From assembly GCF_014892575.1 (NCBI RefSeq), contig NZ_JADBGI010000019.1:1-64000 (forward strand): DNA of 64,000 bases, given 5' to 3'. Positions 18,401 to 26,441 of this stretch are shown one piece after another. The position numbers were made by a program, and so were the translations under genes. How positions within the stretch are numbered: position 1 is the stretch's first letter; each line of letters begins with the position of its first letter. The notes under the pieces are model-generated. The model saw only the letters and a list, made by a program, of their open reading frames with translations. It did not search any database and was not told the origin of the DNA. The DNA comes from Nocardiopsis coralli (lineage in GTDB: Bacteria > Actinomycetota > Actinomycetes > Streptosporangiales > Streptosporangiaceae).

Positions 18401-19447
18401 CAGGCTCTCCACGGGGGGCTCGGCAGCGAGGCCGGCGAGGGTGGACTGGTACTCGCCGTCCACCACGACCACGATCCGCTGGGTCCCAGGCCCCGGGGCA
18501 GCACCGCGGCGACGCTGCATGTCGACGGTGCGCTTCTCGATCTCCGCCTCGAGCATGTCCTGCATCTGGACGGTGTTCTTGGTGACGAGCCGGGCAGGCA
18601 GGGGGCCGTCGGTCGGTTCGTCGTCGAACCCCTCGGTCGAGTTGTGGGGGAGCCATTTCGTCCAGTCCCACTCGTCGACCAGGCGTTCGTTCCGCACCAC
18701 ACCCACACAGACGTCCTCGGCTGCGGAGAATGTGGCGATCTGGGCCACCATCGACCTGGCCAGGTCCCGGGTCTGTGCACGGTCCCCGCTGATGGACAGG
18801 ACCCCGATATCACGAAGCGGAACCACCAGAGGTTCCTCCGGGACCTGCGCGTACAGGTCGACCAGTTGTTGGGCCATCCCCTCACAGATGGGGTCGTAGA
18901 CCACCAGCGGAGAGGACTTGTCGACCTTCAGGGTCAGCCGCCGCGCCAAGGGCCGGGTGCCTTCCCCGACACGTACGTGGAGGAAGTCCGGGTCGGAAGA
19001 ACGGCGTTCCCACCGCCGGGCCGGGAGCCTGGCAGTGTCCGTGAGCAGGTGCGGGGCCGGGTACTTGAAGAGGTTTCCGGCGCGTTGGGTGGCGGCCACA
19101 TCCCGGACCTTGTCGCGGAGCTGGTCCAGGTAGTCGATGTAGCGCTCGCGCTGGTCCCTGATCTGCCGCCGCGGCCCGTTGTGCTGGGAGACGAACATGA
19201 TGATCCCGACCACCACGCTCGCGAGCATCACGATGGCGCCGACCGCGGCCATGAGCGGCCTGTGGCCGAGGGTGATGGACATCATCAGTGAGCCGGAGCC
19301 CGTGATGATCGGCATGATGATCATCGCCGATGACGCCCCGGAGGGCGGGTTGTCGGGCAACTGCGGCGGGGACGCGATGACCAGGGGATCCTCACCCGGG
19401 TCATCGGGGACCTGGCGTGCGGGCCGTTCCAGCAGCTTGACCGACAC
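15404..19447 (-). CDS. eccC: Type VII secretion ATPase EccC
   Basis: 1347 residues, the size of single-chain EccC. The N-terminus has two membrane helices (about 38-92). Three FtsK/SpoIIIE-type ATPase modules follow, with Walker A motifs VGATGSGKSEM (about 502), GGPRSGKSLF (about 855) and GDPETGKSTLL (about 1144). Module 1 has a full Walker B with glutamate (LLVIIDEFSEL). Module 2 reads MIDGWSQ, lacking the glutamate, as is common in EccC where only the first module is the main motor. It would recognise WXG100 substrates and drive export across the membrane. It follows eccD by 72 bases on the same strand; no eccB, eccE or mycosin is nearby. Confidence 0.95.
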   Translation of the reverse strand: MSVKLLERPARQVPDDPGEDPLVIASPPQLPDNPPSGASSAMIIMPIITGSGSLMMSITLGHRPLMAAVGAIVMLASVVVGIIMFVSQHNGPRRQIRDQRERYIDYLDQLRDKVRDVAATQRAGNLFKYPAPHLLTDTARLPARRWERRSSDPDFLHVRVGEGTRPLARRLTLKVDKSSPLVVYDPICEGMAQQLVDLYAQVPEEPLVVPLRDIGVLSISGDRAQTRDLARSMVAQIATFSAAEDVCVGVVRNERLVDEWDWTKWLPHNSTEGFDDEPTDGPLPARLVTKNTVQMQDMLEAEIEKRTVDMQRRRGAAPGPGTQRIVVVVDGEYQSTLAGLAAEPPVESLAQIGIHVILLVGDQREEPEVVNMRLTVSEDRVQEDTDKPVRSPRSREKATPVEGRPDSLSVARMTVLARILAPYRLSAADSADTLYASVDLPEIIGVPDVAQLDVRSTWKPRNSGDFLRVPIGVGPSNNLVLLDLKESAFGGMGPHGLVVGATGSGKSEMLRTLVTSLVVAHPPERLAMLLVDFKGGATFADTDRLPHSAGIITNLADDESMVARFREAMYGELSRRQQVLKEAGNLPNVHAYEELRADGREDLEPLPHLLVIIDEFSELLTAHPDFAELFLAIGRIGRSIGVHLMLATQKLESGKIKGLESHLSFRISLRTFSEQESREAIGVGDAYHLPPEPGSGYLKVDTSVFERFKAAMVSSPYTPPDENVEQEDPVLPLISYNGVANADPTALTERIKEFFDSRAGSKGQNPKAKSVLQVAVDRIVESGAEQVRPVWLPPLETALPLDTVLDWNGSQTGANDEVVEPPPEELKAQVGIKDLPREQAQETAELDFTGAGGNMIVLGGPRSGKSLFLRTLIASLAWRYPPGRVAVYAIDFGGGGLSVMEDLPHVAGVAGRADPEKVRRVMTDVRTQLDRRERVFRRYKLESPEALRRARAEGKIPNNVPGDVFLMIDGWSQVRELLGDTDDELLDILNRGSALGVHTLVTGTHGNQVRSKLQSLFGARLEFRLTEPNNSGIDRHAARDMPKDLPGRALMEDLSLSQVALPRLDGTASLESLSDGHKALVERIRERWPEGAVSEVRTLPNEVKLEEVLRGGRPSKNMDLVLGLGEQELAPALLRAEKDPHLVVFGDPETGKSTLLRGLIKQLAKRPAKKVGVIMVDYRRTHLGLLQDERSLAYCTTPDHTKAIASQLAEQLKERIPGPDVTPKQLRARSWWQGREIFMIVDDLDMLGSRQANPLLPLVPLIPQGRDLGFHLIVARRTGGSGRAMFEPPLQTLNDMASTAVMFSGDRREGRLANGVASRQLQPGRALLVRRGTPAEQLQAPWSEPPA

Positions 19448-19519
19448 TTCGGTTACTCCTGTGCGTAGCTCATCGGGGGAAGCCCGTCCTCACAGCACGG
19501 GCCGGGGAAGGGCGGGACG

Positions 19520-20857
19520 TCAAGAGGTCATCTCGGAGACGAGGTCGAAGACCCCCGCGCCCCAAGCGGCGGAGGCGAAAGCTCCTACGACAACGACGAT
19601 CTCGACCCAGTTGAGGACCCTGCTGAGAGACGCCTGTGCCACATCACCCAGCTTGATCCAGCTCAGTGAGGCGACCACTGCGCCGGCCAACAGGGCGAAG
19701 GCGGGCGCCCATGCCGTCAAAGAAGGGAACACCTGCGTCACTTCGATCAGGCACAGTGCGAGACCGAGTACGCCTCCCAGACGCAGAGCGAGGACGTGCC
19801 GGACACGGGCGAACAGTCGCGAGCGAAGGATGAGGAGCACCGAGATCGCCAGAGCGAGCAATCGGTCCGCCGGTCCTTCGGCGAACCACAGCAGGATCGG
19901 AACGGTCGCGGTTCCGGCGGCGGCAGCCCCGAGAACGACCCCAAGGAGCAGTCTGTCGCTCGTCTCCAGCGTCTCCTCGAAGCGTTCGGTAGGGACACCG
20001 CCGGTGTTCACCACGCGATAGTCCAGGGCGGAGAGACCACCCATCACCAGGGCCACGCGTGGCAGCCCTCCGACACACAGGACCATGGCGAGGGACAGCA
20101 CCCGCGCTCCCTGTTGGATGTCGAGGAAAAAGGCCCCTGCCATGAGGACGCCGCCGGCCAAGCAGATGAAAGCAAGCGCCGTGAGGGTGGGGAGGCCGGC
20201 TTCGTCGAGGGTCCAAGCGACCGCTGCCGCGACCAGAGCCCCGACCAGACCGAACAGCACGAGGTTCTGCAGTTGGAAGGAACCGGTCACGAAGAACACG
20301 GTGAGTGCGCCTGCGACAGCTCCCCACAGGGCCGTACTTGCCGACAGTAGATGCGCAACGGTGTGCATGCTCCGCCGACGGGCCACCACCACCAATGGCA
20401 GCACCATGATCAGACCCACCGCTGCGATGGCCGTGTAGGCCACCGACGGTTCGAGCCAGCTCATGGTCATGAGGACCAGGAGAGGCAGCAACGAGGACAG
20501 CAACAGCCCGAACCCGAACGTGGTCGAGTGGGTCCAAAAACCTGACGAGTCGTCGACGCGGTCCTCGACCGCTCCTCTGACGTCATCGACGAAATGGGGT
20601 CTGGCGGCCGCCACCTCACGTTTGAGCGTCAGAACGTCCCCGTCGGCCACCCCTGCGGCGCTGAGGGAGCCCTCCAGGGGGAGCGCTTCCTCCTGTGCCG
20701 TGGTCAGCGACCAGCCGGCTGCCTCGTTGCCCTCCTTTTCTGGAACACAGGCCTCGAGAACCCGCGGCATGAGCGCGGCAACCGGGACCGTGTCAGGAAG
20801 TGCGAGGTCCGCCCAGCGTTCGGGGCCGGAAACCGTGACACGACTGTACCCACCCAA
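19520..20857 (-). CDS. eccD: Type VII secretion membrane protein EccD
   Basis: The protein starts with a YukD/ubiquitin-like domain (YSRVTVSGPERWADLALPD, then a loop and DVLTLKRE) and continues with about eleven membrane helices, the EccD layout that forms the pore-lining membrane part of type VII systems. The frame is open upstream to 21049, but that part is not EccD-like and covers tandem operator-like repeats. There is no ATG, GTG or TTG between those repeats and the TTG at 20857, which gives 445 residues and the expected N-terminus, so I use that. eccC follows after 72 bases in the same direction. The family is certain; the start is uncertain. Confidence 0.85.
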   Translation of the reverse strand: MGGYSRVTVSGPERWADLALPDTVPVAALMPRVLEACVPEKEGNEAAGWSLTTAQEEALPLEGSLSAAGVADGDVLTLKREVAAARPHFVDDVRGAVEDRVDDSSGFWTHSTTFGFGLLLSSLLPLLVLMTMSWLEPSVAYTAIAAVGLIMVLPLVVVARRRSMHTVAHLLSASTALWGAVAGALTVFFVTGSFQLQNLVLFGLVGALVAAAVAWTLDEAGLPTLTALAFICLAGGVLMAGAFFLDIQQGARVLSLAMVLCVGGLPRVALVMGGLSALDYRVVNTGGVPTERFEETLETSDRLLLGVVLGAAAAGTATVPILLWFAEGPADRLLALAISVLLILRSRLFARVRHVLALRLGGVLGLALCLIEVTQVFPSLTAWAPAFALLAGAVVASLSWIKLGDVAQASLSRVLNWVEIVVVVGAFASAAWGAGVFDLVSEMTS

Positions 20858-21223
20858 TGAGGCTGCTTTCTTTCTGTCGGTACGGTCATTGACGATTCGG
20901 CCAGAGTCAGGTTGTCGGTAGTTGCGAACAACCTGTTGTGAACAACCATCTGACCTTGCAGCCAGTCGATGGTACAACCCAGTGATACCGTGCATGGTGG
21001 CCGCATCCGGACACTGACGGTCACCAAACCCACCGCCCGGTACCACCACACTGGGGAGTGCGGTTAGAACACGAGGTGAGCGACCGGAGTTTCCGTGAAC
21101 GGTGGTTCACCGTGGGCGACTGCCATTCCCCCGGACCATGAGTTCCCTCGATGGGACCAAAGGCCTGATCGGCCCCATCCCGCTCTCAGGTCCGTGCACG
21201 TTGCATCAGTGGAAGGACGGACG
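20858..21223. other. Divergent promoter region between eccD and a lipoprotein gene
   Basis: 366 bases separating eccD (minus) from the lipoprotein-pseudokinase pair (plus). It contains the tandem operator-like repeat at 20921-20948 and must carry promoters in both directions. The frames that run through it on either strand have no conserved sequence. Confidence 0.6.
20921..20948. promoter_or_regulatory. Tandem palindromic repeat, candidate operator
   Basis: Two adjoining 14-base units, GTTGCGAACAACCT (20921) and GTTGTGAACAACCA (20935). Each contains the inverted repeat GTTG-N4-CAAC, so four alternating half-sites lie in a row. A partial third unit (GTTGTCGG) begins at 20911. The distance, 64-91 bases upstream of the chosen eccD start, suits an operator. 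No regulator gene is adjacent. Confidence 0.55.
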
Positions 21224-22285
21224 ATGTCCCCCGGAGCCCGAGCGCAGCTCCTCTGCCCTGTCCTCGCATGCCTGACGCTCACCGCGTGCTCCTCGACGTC
21301 GGGGGCCGGTTCGGGCAGCAGCAACGACGAGGACCAGGACGACTCGTCCTTCGAAGGGTTGGCTCTGGTCCATCGGGGCTATGAGGGAGGAGACCCCGAG
21401 GAGGACCAGTTCCTGGTCTTCCACGACCCCGAGACGGCGGAGGTCGAGCACACCGTGGAGCTGCCGGACGGCTCCGTGGACCCGCACTCCCCCGACCTGG
21501 CCGTTCACGGGCAGTTCTCCGAAGACTGGCAGCACTTCGCCTACGTGGCCACGGATTCCCCCGCCGTCAACCTGGCCACGCTGACCGAGGACGATGACGG
21601 CAACGAGTTCTACGAGCCGTCCACGAGCCTCCCGGCCGAGGGCGAGGGCCTGGCCGGGCAACCGGTCATCCACGATGACCGCGTCTGGTTCGCTTCGATG
21701 CCGCAGGACGGCGGAGAGGCCGAGACGCCCCAGGTCATGTCCGCCCCTCTGGGGGAAGAGGGCAGTCCGCGCGAGGAACAGGTACTCCCGGCGGGTGAGA
21801 ACGGCCGCCCGAGCGATTGGACCCTGACCCCGGCAGGGACCCTTCACGTCCGTGAGCAGGTCCAGACCGAGCCGGCACCCATGGAGGGCGGGGAATCGCT
21901 CGTGGTGCGCCAGACGGGGGAGCACGTGATCAATGCCACGCTCACTGCGGAGAGTGAGCAGTGGCAGAACCTCGACACGGCCCCTGTCTGGGGTGGCGAG
22001 AGTGTCATCGTGCGCCCCGAGGGCGAAGATTCCGGTGGGGCGCGATTCATCGCTCCCTCCGACGGCGAGGGAGGACACACGAGCCACCCTCTCCTGCCGG
22101 AAGAAGAGGGTCACCTGGAACAATACGTTCCCGACGAAGACCGGGAATCAGTTCTCCTGCAGGCGGACTCGACCTGGTACCAGTCTGATGTGGAAGGGCA
22201 AGAACCGACGGAAGCCGTCGAATTGTTCACGTCTCCTCATGACAGTTCCATGAACGGATATCCGCTGGTGGTTCGATGGACCTAG
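21224..22285 (+). CDS. Extracellular lipoprotein upstream of pseudokinase
   Basis: 353 residues. The ATG at 21224 follows GGAAGGA at 21211 and gives a lipoprotein signal ending in LTLTAC with a Ser/Gly-rich linker after the cysteine. A longer frame from 21095 would hide this signal. The mature part is acidic and beta-rich, with repeated patterns such as VFHDPETAEVEHTVELPDGS and APLGEEGSPREEQVL suggestive of a propeller; no enzyme motif is seen. Its last 10 bases overlap the start of the kinase-fold gene at 22276, so the two are translationally linked and may act together at the membrane. Confidence 0.8.
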   Translation: MSPGARAQLLCPVLACLTLTACSSTSGAGSGSSNDEDQDDSSFEGLALVHRGYEGGDPEEDQFLVFHDPETAEVEHTVELPDGSVDPHSPDLAVHGQFSEDWQHFAYVATDSPAVNLATLTEDDDGNEFYEPSTSLPAEGEGLAGQPVIHDDRVWFASMPQDGGEAETPQVMSAPLGEEGSPREEQVLPAGENGRPSDWTLTPAGTLHVREQVQTEPAPMEGGESLVVRQTGEHVINATLTAESEQWQNLDTAPVWGGESVIVRPEGEDSGGARFIAPSDGEGGHTSHPLLPEEEGHLEQYVPDEDRESVLLQADSTWYQSDVEGQEPTEAVELFTSPHDSSMNGYPLVVRWT

Positions 22286-24255
22286 ATCATTCACCGAGCA
22301 ATCGGACGAACGGCACCTGGGCGCCCGGATACCGAGTTATTCGTTCGTTGCACAGAAGTGACGCCACTCAAATCTTCGCTGCGGTTCGGGAGACGAGCGG
22401 TATCGACGCCGCTGTCAAGGTCATCGCCAAACCTGAACGTGCCCGTCGAGAGATCAGCACGCTCCGTACCCTCGCGGACGCCCCGGGCGTGGTCCCCCTG
22501 ATGGATGCGGGGCGGACCACCATGGGTCACGAGTTCCTCGTCCTCCCCCTGTACCCGGACGGCTCACTCGGGCAGGTGCTCGGCCGCAACGGTCCGAGCT
22601 CCCTCCGGCAGACCGTTGCCGTCGGGCGGAGCGTGGGGGCGGCCCTTGCGAACCTGCACAGCAAGGGGCTGCTGCACAACGCTGTGGCCCCGGAGAACAT
22701 CCTGGCCGGCAGCACCAGCCTGCTGACAGGGTTCTCGGCGGTGATCCGCGCCGGCGACGACGGGGTTCCGGTACGCAGCACCGAAAGCTTCCTGCACGCT
22801 CCACCTGAAGCGTTCCGGGGCGAGCGCCTCGTGCCGTCGTCGGACGTGTACCGCCTAGCTTCCACCCTGTGGACCATGCTGATGGGGCGAACACCCTTCT
22901 CCAGGGAGAACGGCGCCCCTCTGGACAACGCGGCCTACATGGAACGTGTTGCGTCCATGGACGCCCCACGCGTGGACCACCAGGACGTTTCACGAGTACT
23001 CTCACGAATCCTCACCCGGGCCATGGCCAAGGCCCCGGAGGACCGCTACCAGAACGCCGGGGAGTTCGCGCACGCGTTGGAGCGCGCTCGCACAGGGACG
23101 ACGGGCACCGGTGGTTCGCCGGTTTCCTTGAGCACGCGTCCGTCCGAAGCTCCCCCATCACCGGTAGTGCCTCCTGCCCCTGTGCCCGAGCAGCAAGTGG
23201 AGCAGGGACCAGGCCCGGTTTCCCGACGTGAACAGCGGGAACGGTTCCCCGAGCCCGAGTCATCCGAGAAGACACCGGCTCGTGAAGCGCCGCCGGAGCC
23301 CAGGCCGGACCATGCCCCTGCCACGGTCAGGCACAACGAGACCGTCGGCTGGTCCGACGCGAGGCCGAACACAACGACGGATGATGGCCCCGAGCTGAGG
23401 GCCGACGACGCGGTCGAGGCCTCGGTAGCCACATCCTCATCTACTTCGACCATCGGTCCGGTCCCTGCGCAGTGGAAGGCGCTCGAAGGGTGGAGCGGTG
23501 ACTCGGGTACACGACTGCCAGGTGGTGGGCCCGGACAGGCTGACGCTCGCCAGGATGACCCTGTCTGGAACGACCTCGACGAAGAGCCCCGGTGGCGCAA
23601 GCATCTGAACATCGCGGTCGCCGCGAGCGGGGTGCTGCTCTTCACCGGCGCGGTCGGAATCGTGATGGCCGCGCAGCCGGACATCGACGGGTCGGCGCTG
23701 GCCTCCGTGGCGGAACCGACCGAAGAAGAAGCGGCGGACCAGGAAAACACCGAAGACCCCGTGCCGGTCGAACCCTCACCCCCTCCGGCCATCGACGAAC
23801 CGACCGAGGTCGTGCTCGACGACAACGGGAACTCGGTGACCCTCAACTGGTCGGACAACAGCGGTGGGACCGCTTCCTACTTCGTGCTGGGCGGACAGCA
23901 GGACCATGACCCGTCGACGCTGGCCCGTACCGGTCCCGGGGCTGTGACGACGCAGGTCAACACCGAGGTTCCGAACTCCGAATACTGCTTCACCGTGATC
24001 GCGGTCGACGGAACCGCCGCTCCCGCGGACGAGGTCTGCACGACCCGTGCGGCCGACCGCGCCGAGGCCGAGCGTCAGGCGGAGGAAGAGGCCGAAGAAG
24101 AGCGCGAGGAAGAAGAGGACGAGGACGCCGCTGACGGCGAGGAGGACGAGGACGACAGCTCCGGTTCGGGTGGCGGGGGCTCGGGCTCCGACGATTCCGG
24201 GTCCGGAGGCTCCGGCAGCGGCGGATCCGGTTCCTCGGGCGGATCGGGCGACTGA
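22276..24255 (+). CDS. Membrane pseudokinase with fibronectin III outer domain
   Basis: 659 residues: kinase fold (about 15-270), a proline-rich linker, a membrane helix (about 441-463), an outer fibronectin type III domain (about 507-591; SVTLNWSDNSGGTASYFV, YCFTVIAVDG), then a Glu-rich helix and a Gly/Ser tail. The kinase fold keeps the ATP-site lysine (AAVKVIAK, residue 48) but the catalytic loop reads LLHNAVAPENIL, with HRD replaced by HNA, and DFG is TGF. It is therefore very probably inactive and may act as a phospho-regulated scaffold, as known for MviN-type pseudokinases. It overlaps the lipoprotein gene upstream by 10 bases. Its proximity to eccD and eccC suggests a role with the secretion system. 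Confidence 0.85.
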   Translation: MDLDHSPSNRTNGTWAPGYRVIRSLHRSDATQIFAAVRETSGIDAAVKVIAKPERARREISTLRTLADAPGVVPLMDAGRTTMGHEFLVLPLYPDGSLGQVLGRNGPSSLRQTVAVGRSVGAALANLHSKGLLHNAVAPENILAGSTSLLTGFSAVIRAGDDGVPVRSTESFLHAPPEAFRGERLVPSSDVYRLASTLWTMLMGRTPFSRENGAPLDNAAYMERVASMDAPRVDHQDVSRVLSRILTRAMAKAPEDRYQNAGEFAHALERARTGTTGTGGSPVSLSTRPSEAPPSPVVPPAPVPEQQVEQGPGPVSRREQRERFPEPESSEKTPAREAPPEPRPDHAPATVRHNETVGWSDARPNTTTDDGPELRADDAVEASVATSSSTSTIGPVPAQWKALEGWSGDSGTRLPGGGPGQADARQDDPVWNDLDEEPRWRKHLNIAVAASGVLLFTGAVGIVMAAQPDIDGSALASVAEPTEEEAADQENTEDPVPVEPSPPPAIDEPTEVVLDDNGNSVTLNWSDNSGGTASYFVLGGQQDHDPSTLARTGPGAVTTQVNTEVPNSEYCFTVIAVDGTAAPADEVCTTRAADRAEAERQAEEEAEEEREEEEDEDAADGEEDEDDSSGSGGGGSGSDDSGSGGSGSGGSGSSGGSGD

Positions 24256-24349
24256 CCGGTAACGGACACACCGGGCGCAGGGCCCTCCCGGCGGTCGGTT
24301 GCGGCTATAGCGTGACATCGGCCGACCGTGCTTCCCGAAAGGATCGCCC

Positions 24350-24778
24350 ATGTCCGACCAGACCAGCCCCACGTTGTCCGTCCTCGGCCGCCTCGTCGAC
24401 GGGGTCCGCGAGACCGCGCGGGCGTCGACGGTGTTCGGCGAACCGGTGTCCTCGGGTGGAACCACGGTGATCCCCGTGGCCCGGGTCGGGTTCTTCGGTT
24501 CCATGGGCGGCGGGGTGAGCCGCGCGATGATGCTCGGCGGCGACGGCGCGGGCGGGGTCGGCGTGACTCGGGCCCGGCCGTCGGGGTTCATCGTGCTGAA
24601 CGGTGAGGGCGCGGAGTTCCGTGCGATCCGCCAGCCGGCGACCAGGCTCGCGCTGCCGCTGGCGGCGATCACGGCGGTGGCGGTCACGCGCATCGTGGCG
24701 GTGTCGGTGCGTGAGGCGCGGCGGCGCAAGAAGCTCGAGGTGCAGCGGGCCGAGGAAGAGGCCGTCTTCGAGGACTGA
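24350..24778 (+). CDS. GerW/YtfJ family sporulation protein
   Basis: 142 residues. The centre, VFGEPVSSGGTTVIPVARVG with a glycine-rich follow-up (FGSMGGG), is the conserved core of the GerW/YtfJ spore protein family, known in Bacillus spores and common in actinomycetes. The C-terminus has a short hydrophobic stretch (LALPLAAITAVAV) and a basic and acidic helix. ATG with AAGGA upstream. It is a single-gene unit followed by a hairpin terminator, and unrelated to the F1 gene that follows. Confidence 0.85.
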   Translation: MSDQTSPTLSVLGRLVDGVRETARASTVFGEPVSSGGTTVIPVARVGFFGSMGGGVSRAMMLGGDGAGGVGVTRARPSGFIVLNGEGAEFRAIRQPATRLALPLAAITAVAVTRIVAVSVREARRRKKLEVQRAEEEAVFED

Positions 24779-24797
24779 GCGCCCAGTTTCCGTCGAT

Positions 24798-24823
24798 GGG
24801 CCGGTGCCGTGGGGCGCCGGTCC
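24798..24823 (+). terminator. Rho-independent-type terminator
   Basis: The arms gggccggtgcc (24798) and ggcgccggtcc (24813) form an 11-base stem with one G-T pair and one mismatch around a four-base loop. CTTTGTT follows. It ends the GerW-family gene 20 bases upstream. Confidence 0.65.
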
Positions 24824-24952
24824 TTTGTTGCGCGCGCTCCGCGGTCCCGAGGGCCCGCCGACCCAGGCTGGTAGCGCGCGTGGTTGTATCGCCCTCGGCC
24901 CGGGGCATGCACGCCCGGGCCGCGTTCCCCCGCAGTGGTTGTGAAGGCAAAA

Positions 24953-26407
24953 ATGAGTAGAAGACCGGTGCTCGTGCTCGGCTCCATGGGCGCGGCAGTT
25001 CTCGTCGTGACCGCGTTGATCGTGGTACTCCCCCTGGGCCGCGACCACACCGTGCACGACGACGACCCCACCATTGAACCCGTCCCCACCTCCGTGGACG
25101 AGGTCGCCTGGCAATGGGAACCCGACGAGGAAACCATCGTCGAGCGCGTCCACCCGGGCCCCGCCGGCCCCCTCGTCCTCACCGACACCGGGGCCATCGC
25201 ACTATCCGGCTCCACCGGCGACGAGCTCTGGAACTACGCCCTCACCGAACGCGACGGCACACGCATCGAGACCGGCACCACCCCCGGAGGCGAACACACA
25301 CTCATCGCCCAGGCCGAAGGCGAACCCGCCACCGAAGAGCACGGCAGCGCGAGCGGCGGGGCCACCGGCGGACCCTTCGAGACCGAGGTCGCCGTCATCG
25401 ACTCCCGAACCGGAGAACTGCAGGACCGCTACACCTACACCGACGAAGACCCCCTATCCGACCTGCAGAACCTCGCCGGCGACACCTGGCTCGAACCCCA
25501 CCAGGACGGACTCCGCGCACGCTCCATCAACGACGGCCAAACCGCCTGGACCTACAACCCGCCCGACAACTGCGAACTCACACACCACAGCGACAACCGC
25601 AGATTCGACGGCCCCGTCATCGGCACCACAGTCGACACCTACCTGCTCCCCCTCTCATGCCCCACCGATGAAATACGTGACGCTCTGGACCATGACCCGG
25701 ACGAACTGCCCGAGAAGGCACCAGGCCAACTCACAGCCCTGGACACACGCACAGGTGAGCCTGCCTGGCCCGAATCCGTCGACCTCACCCTGACGCCTAT
25801 ACGAAACCAAAAAGATCGCCCCTACGTCGACACGAGATTCACGCTGTCTATCGACGGGAGGAAGGCTATAGCCTCAGCTCCGACTGGGGAATCAATCATC
25901 GACACCTCTACGGGTGAAATCATCACCACTCAACTTGAAGGGCAGAAACTTTTCTACTTCGGAACTGAGTACCTGTATTATTCTAGGTACTCTAGCCAAG
26001 ATGATGATTCAGTTCCTGTGACAACAGTAGACCCCTCCACCGGAGAACAAGATGGGGAGGAAATCATCCTAGACCCCGGGAGTCATGACCTTCAGAGCCG
26101 ACCGGAGCACGATTTTCTTGGTGACTTTTCCTATTCAGGGGGATTCTCTTACATACCCCTCGAGCAAGGGATTCTAGCGTTCGGGTGCCGCAGCACATGC
26201 GACTCTTCAGGAGACTCGAAAAACCTTTCTACCCTATTCTTCGGCGCAAACGAAGCCAGTCCGAATGCCGCGACTATCCCCCTTCCCGGCCTAAAATCTA
26301 GCCAAGGCCCGGGTGAACATTTCGTCCCCACGCCGGGCGCGATCGTCGCCGTGCAATACACCAGCGACAGCCCCTCCGGCATCGCCCCGCTCACTGGGCT
26401 CGCCTGA
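24953..26407 (+). CDS. F1 protein, second copy: membrane-anchored PQQ-like propeller
   Basis: 484 residues from the ATG at 24953 (GAAGG five bases ahead). One membrane helix (about 6-27) and a propeller-like outer domain with the same Trp-ending strands as the copy at 12000. The DNA is almost identical to that copy from about 25075 to 25793 and again from 26323 to the stop, but between these points it is a different, lower-GC sequence. One 60-base sample there has 28 G+C, against 39 in a sample from the flank. The protein fold is kept (EHDFLGDFSYSGGFSYIP against GHDFLGQNSYDRAFSLLP), so the centre is a variable segment flanked by conserved ends. The F2 copy follows after 34 bases. Confidence 0.75.
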   Translation: MSRRPVLVLGSMGAAVLVVTALIVVLPLGRDHTVHDDDPTIEPVPTSVDEVAWQWEPDEETIVERVHPGPAGPLVLTDTGAIALSGSTGDELWNYALTERDGTRIETGTTPGGEHTLIAQAEGEPATEEHGSASGGATGGPFETEVAVIDSRTGELQDRYTYTDEDPLSDLQNLAGDTWLEPHQDGLRARSINDGQTAWTYNPPDNCELTHHSDNRRFDGPVIGTTVDTYLLPLSCPTDEIRDALDHDPDELPEKAPGQLTALDTRTGEPAWPESVDLTLTPIRNQKDRPYVDTRFTLSIDGRKAIASAPTGESIIDTSTGEIITTQLEGQKLFYFGTEYLYYSRYSSQDDDSVPVTTVDPSTGEQDGEEIILDPGSHDLQSRPEHDFLGDFSYSGGFSYIPLEQGILAFGCRSTCDSSGDSKNLSTLFFGANEASPNAATIPLPGLKSSQGPGEHFVPTPGAIVAVQYTSDSPSGIAPLTGLA

Positions 26408-26441
26408 AACCGGCCGAAACGCTCCCCGTCTCGGAAACGAC

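Noticed and set aside
17624..19291. 555-codon plus-strand frame over eccC
   Set aside because: Antisense of eccC.
20858..21049. N-terminal extension of EccD
   Set aside because: Not EccD-like, covers the operator-like repeats, and the ubiquitin-like domain begins just after the TTG at 20857.
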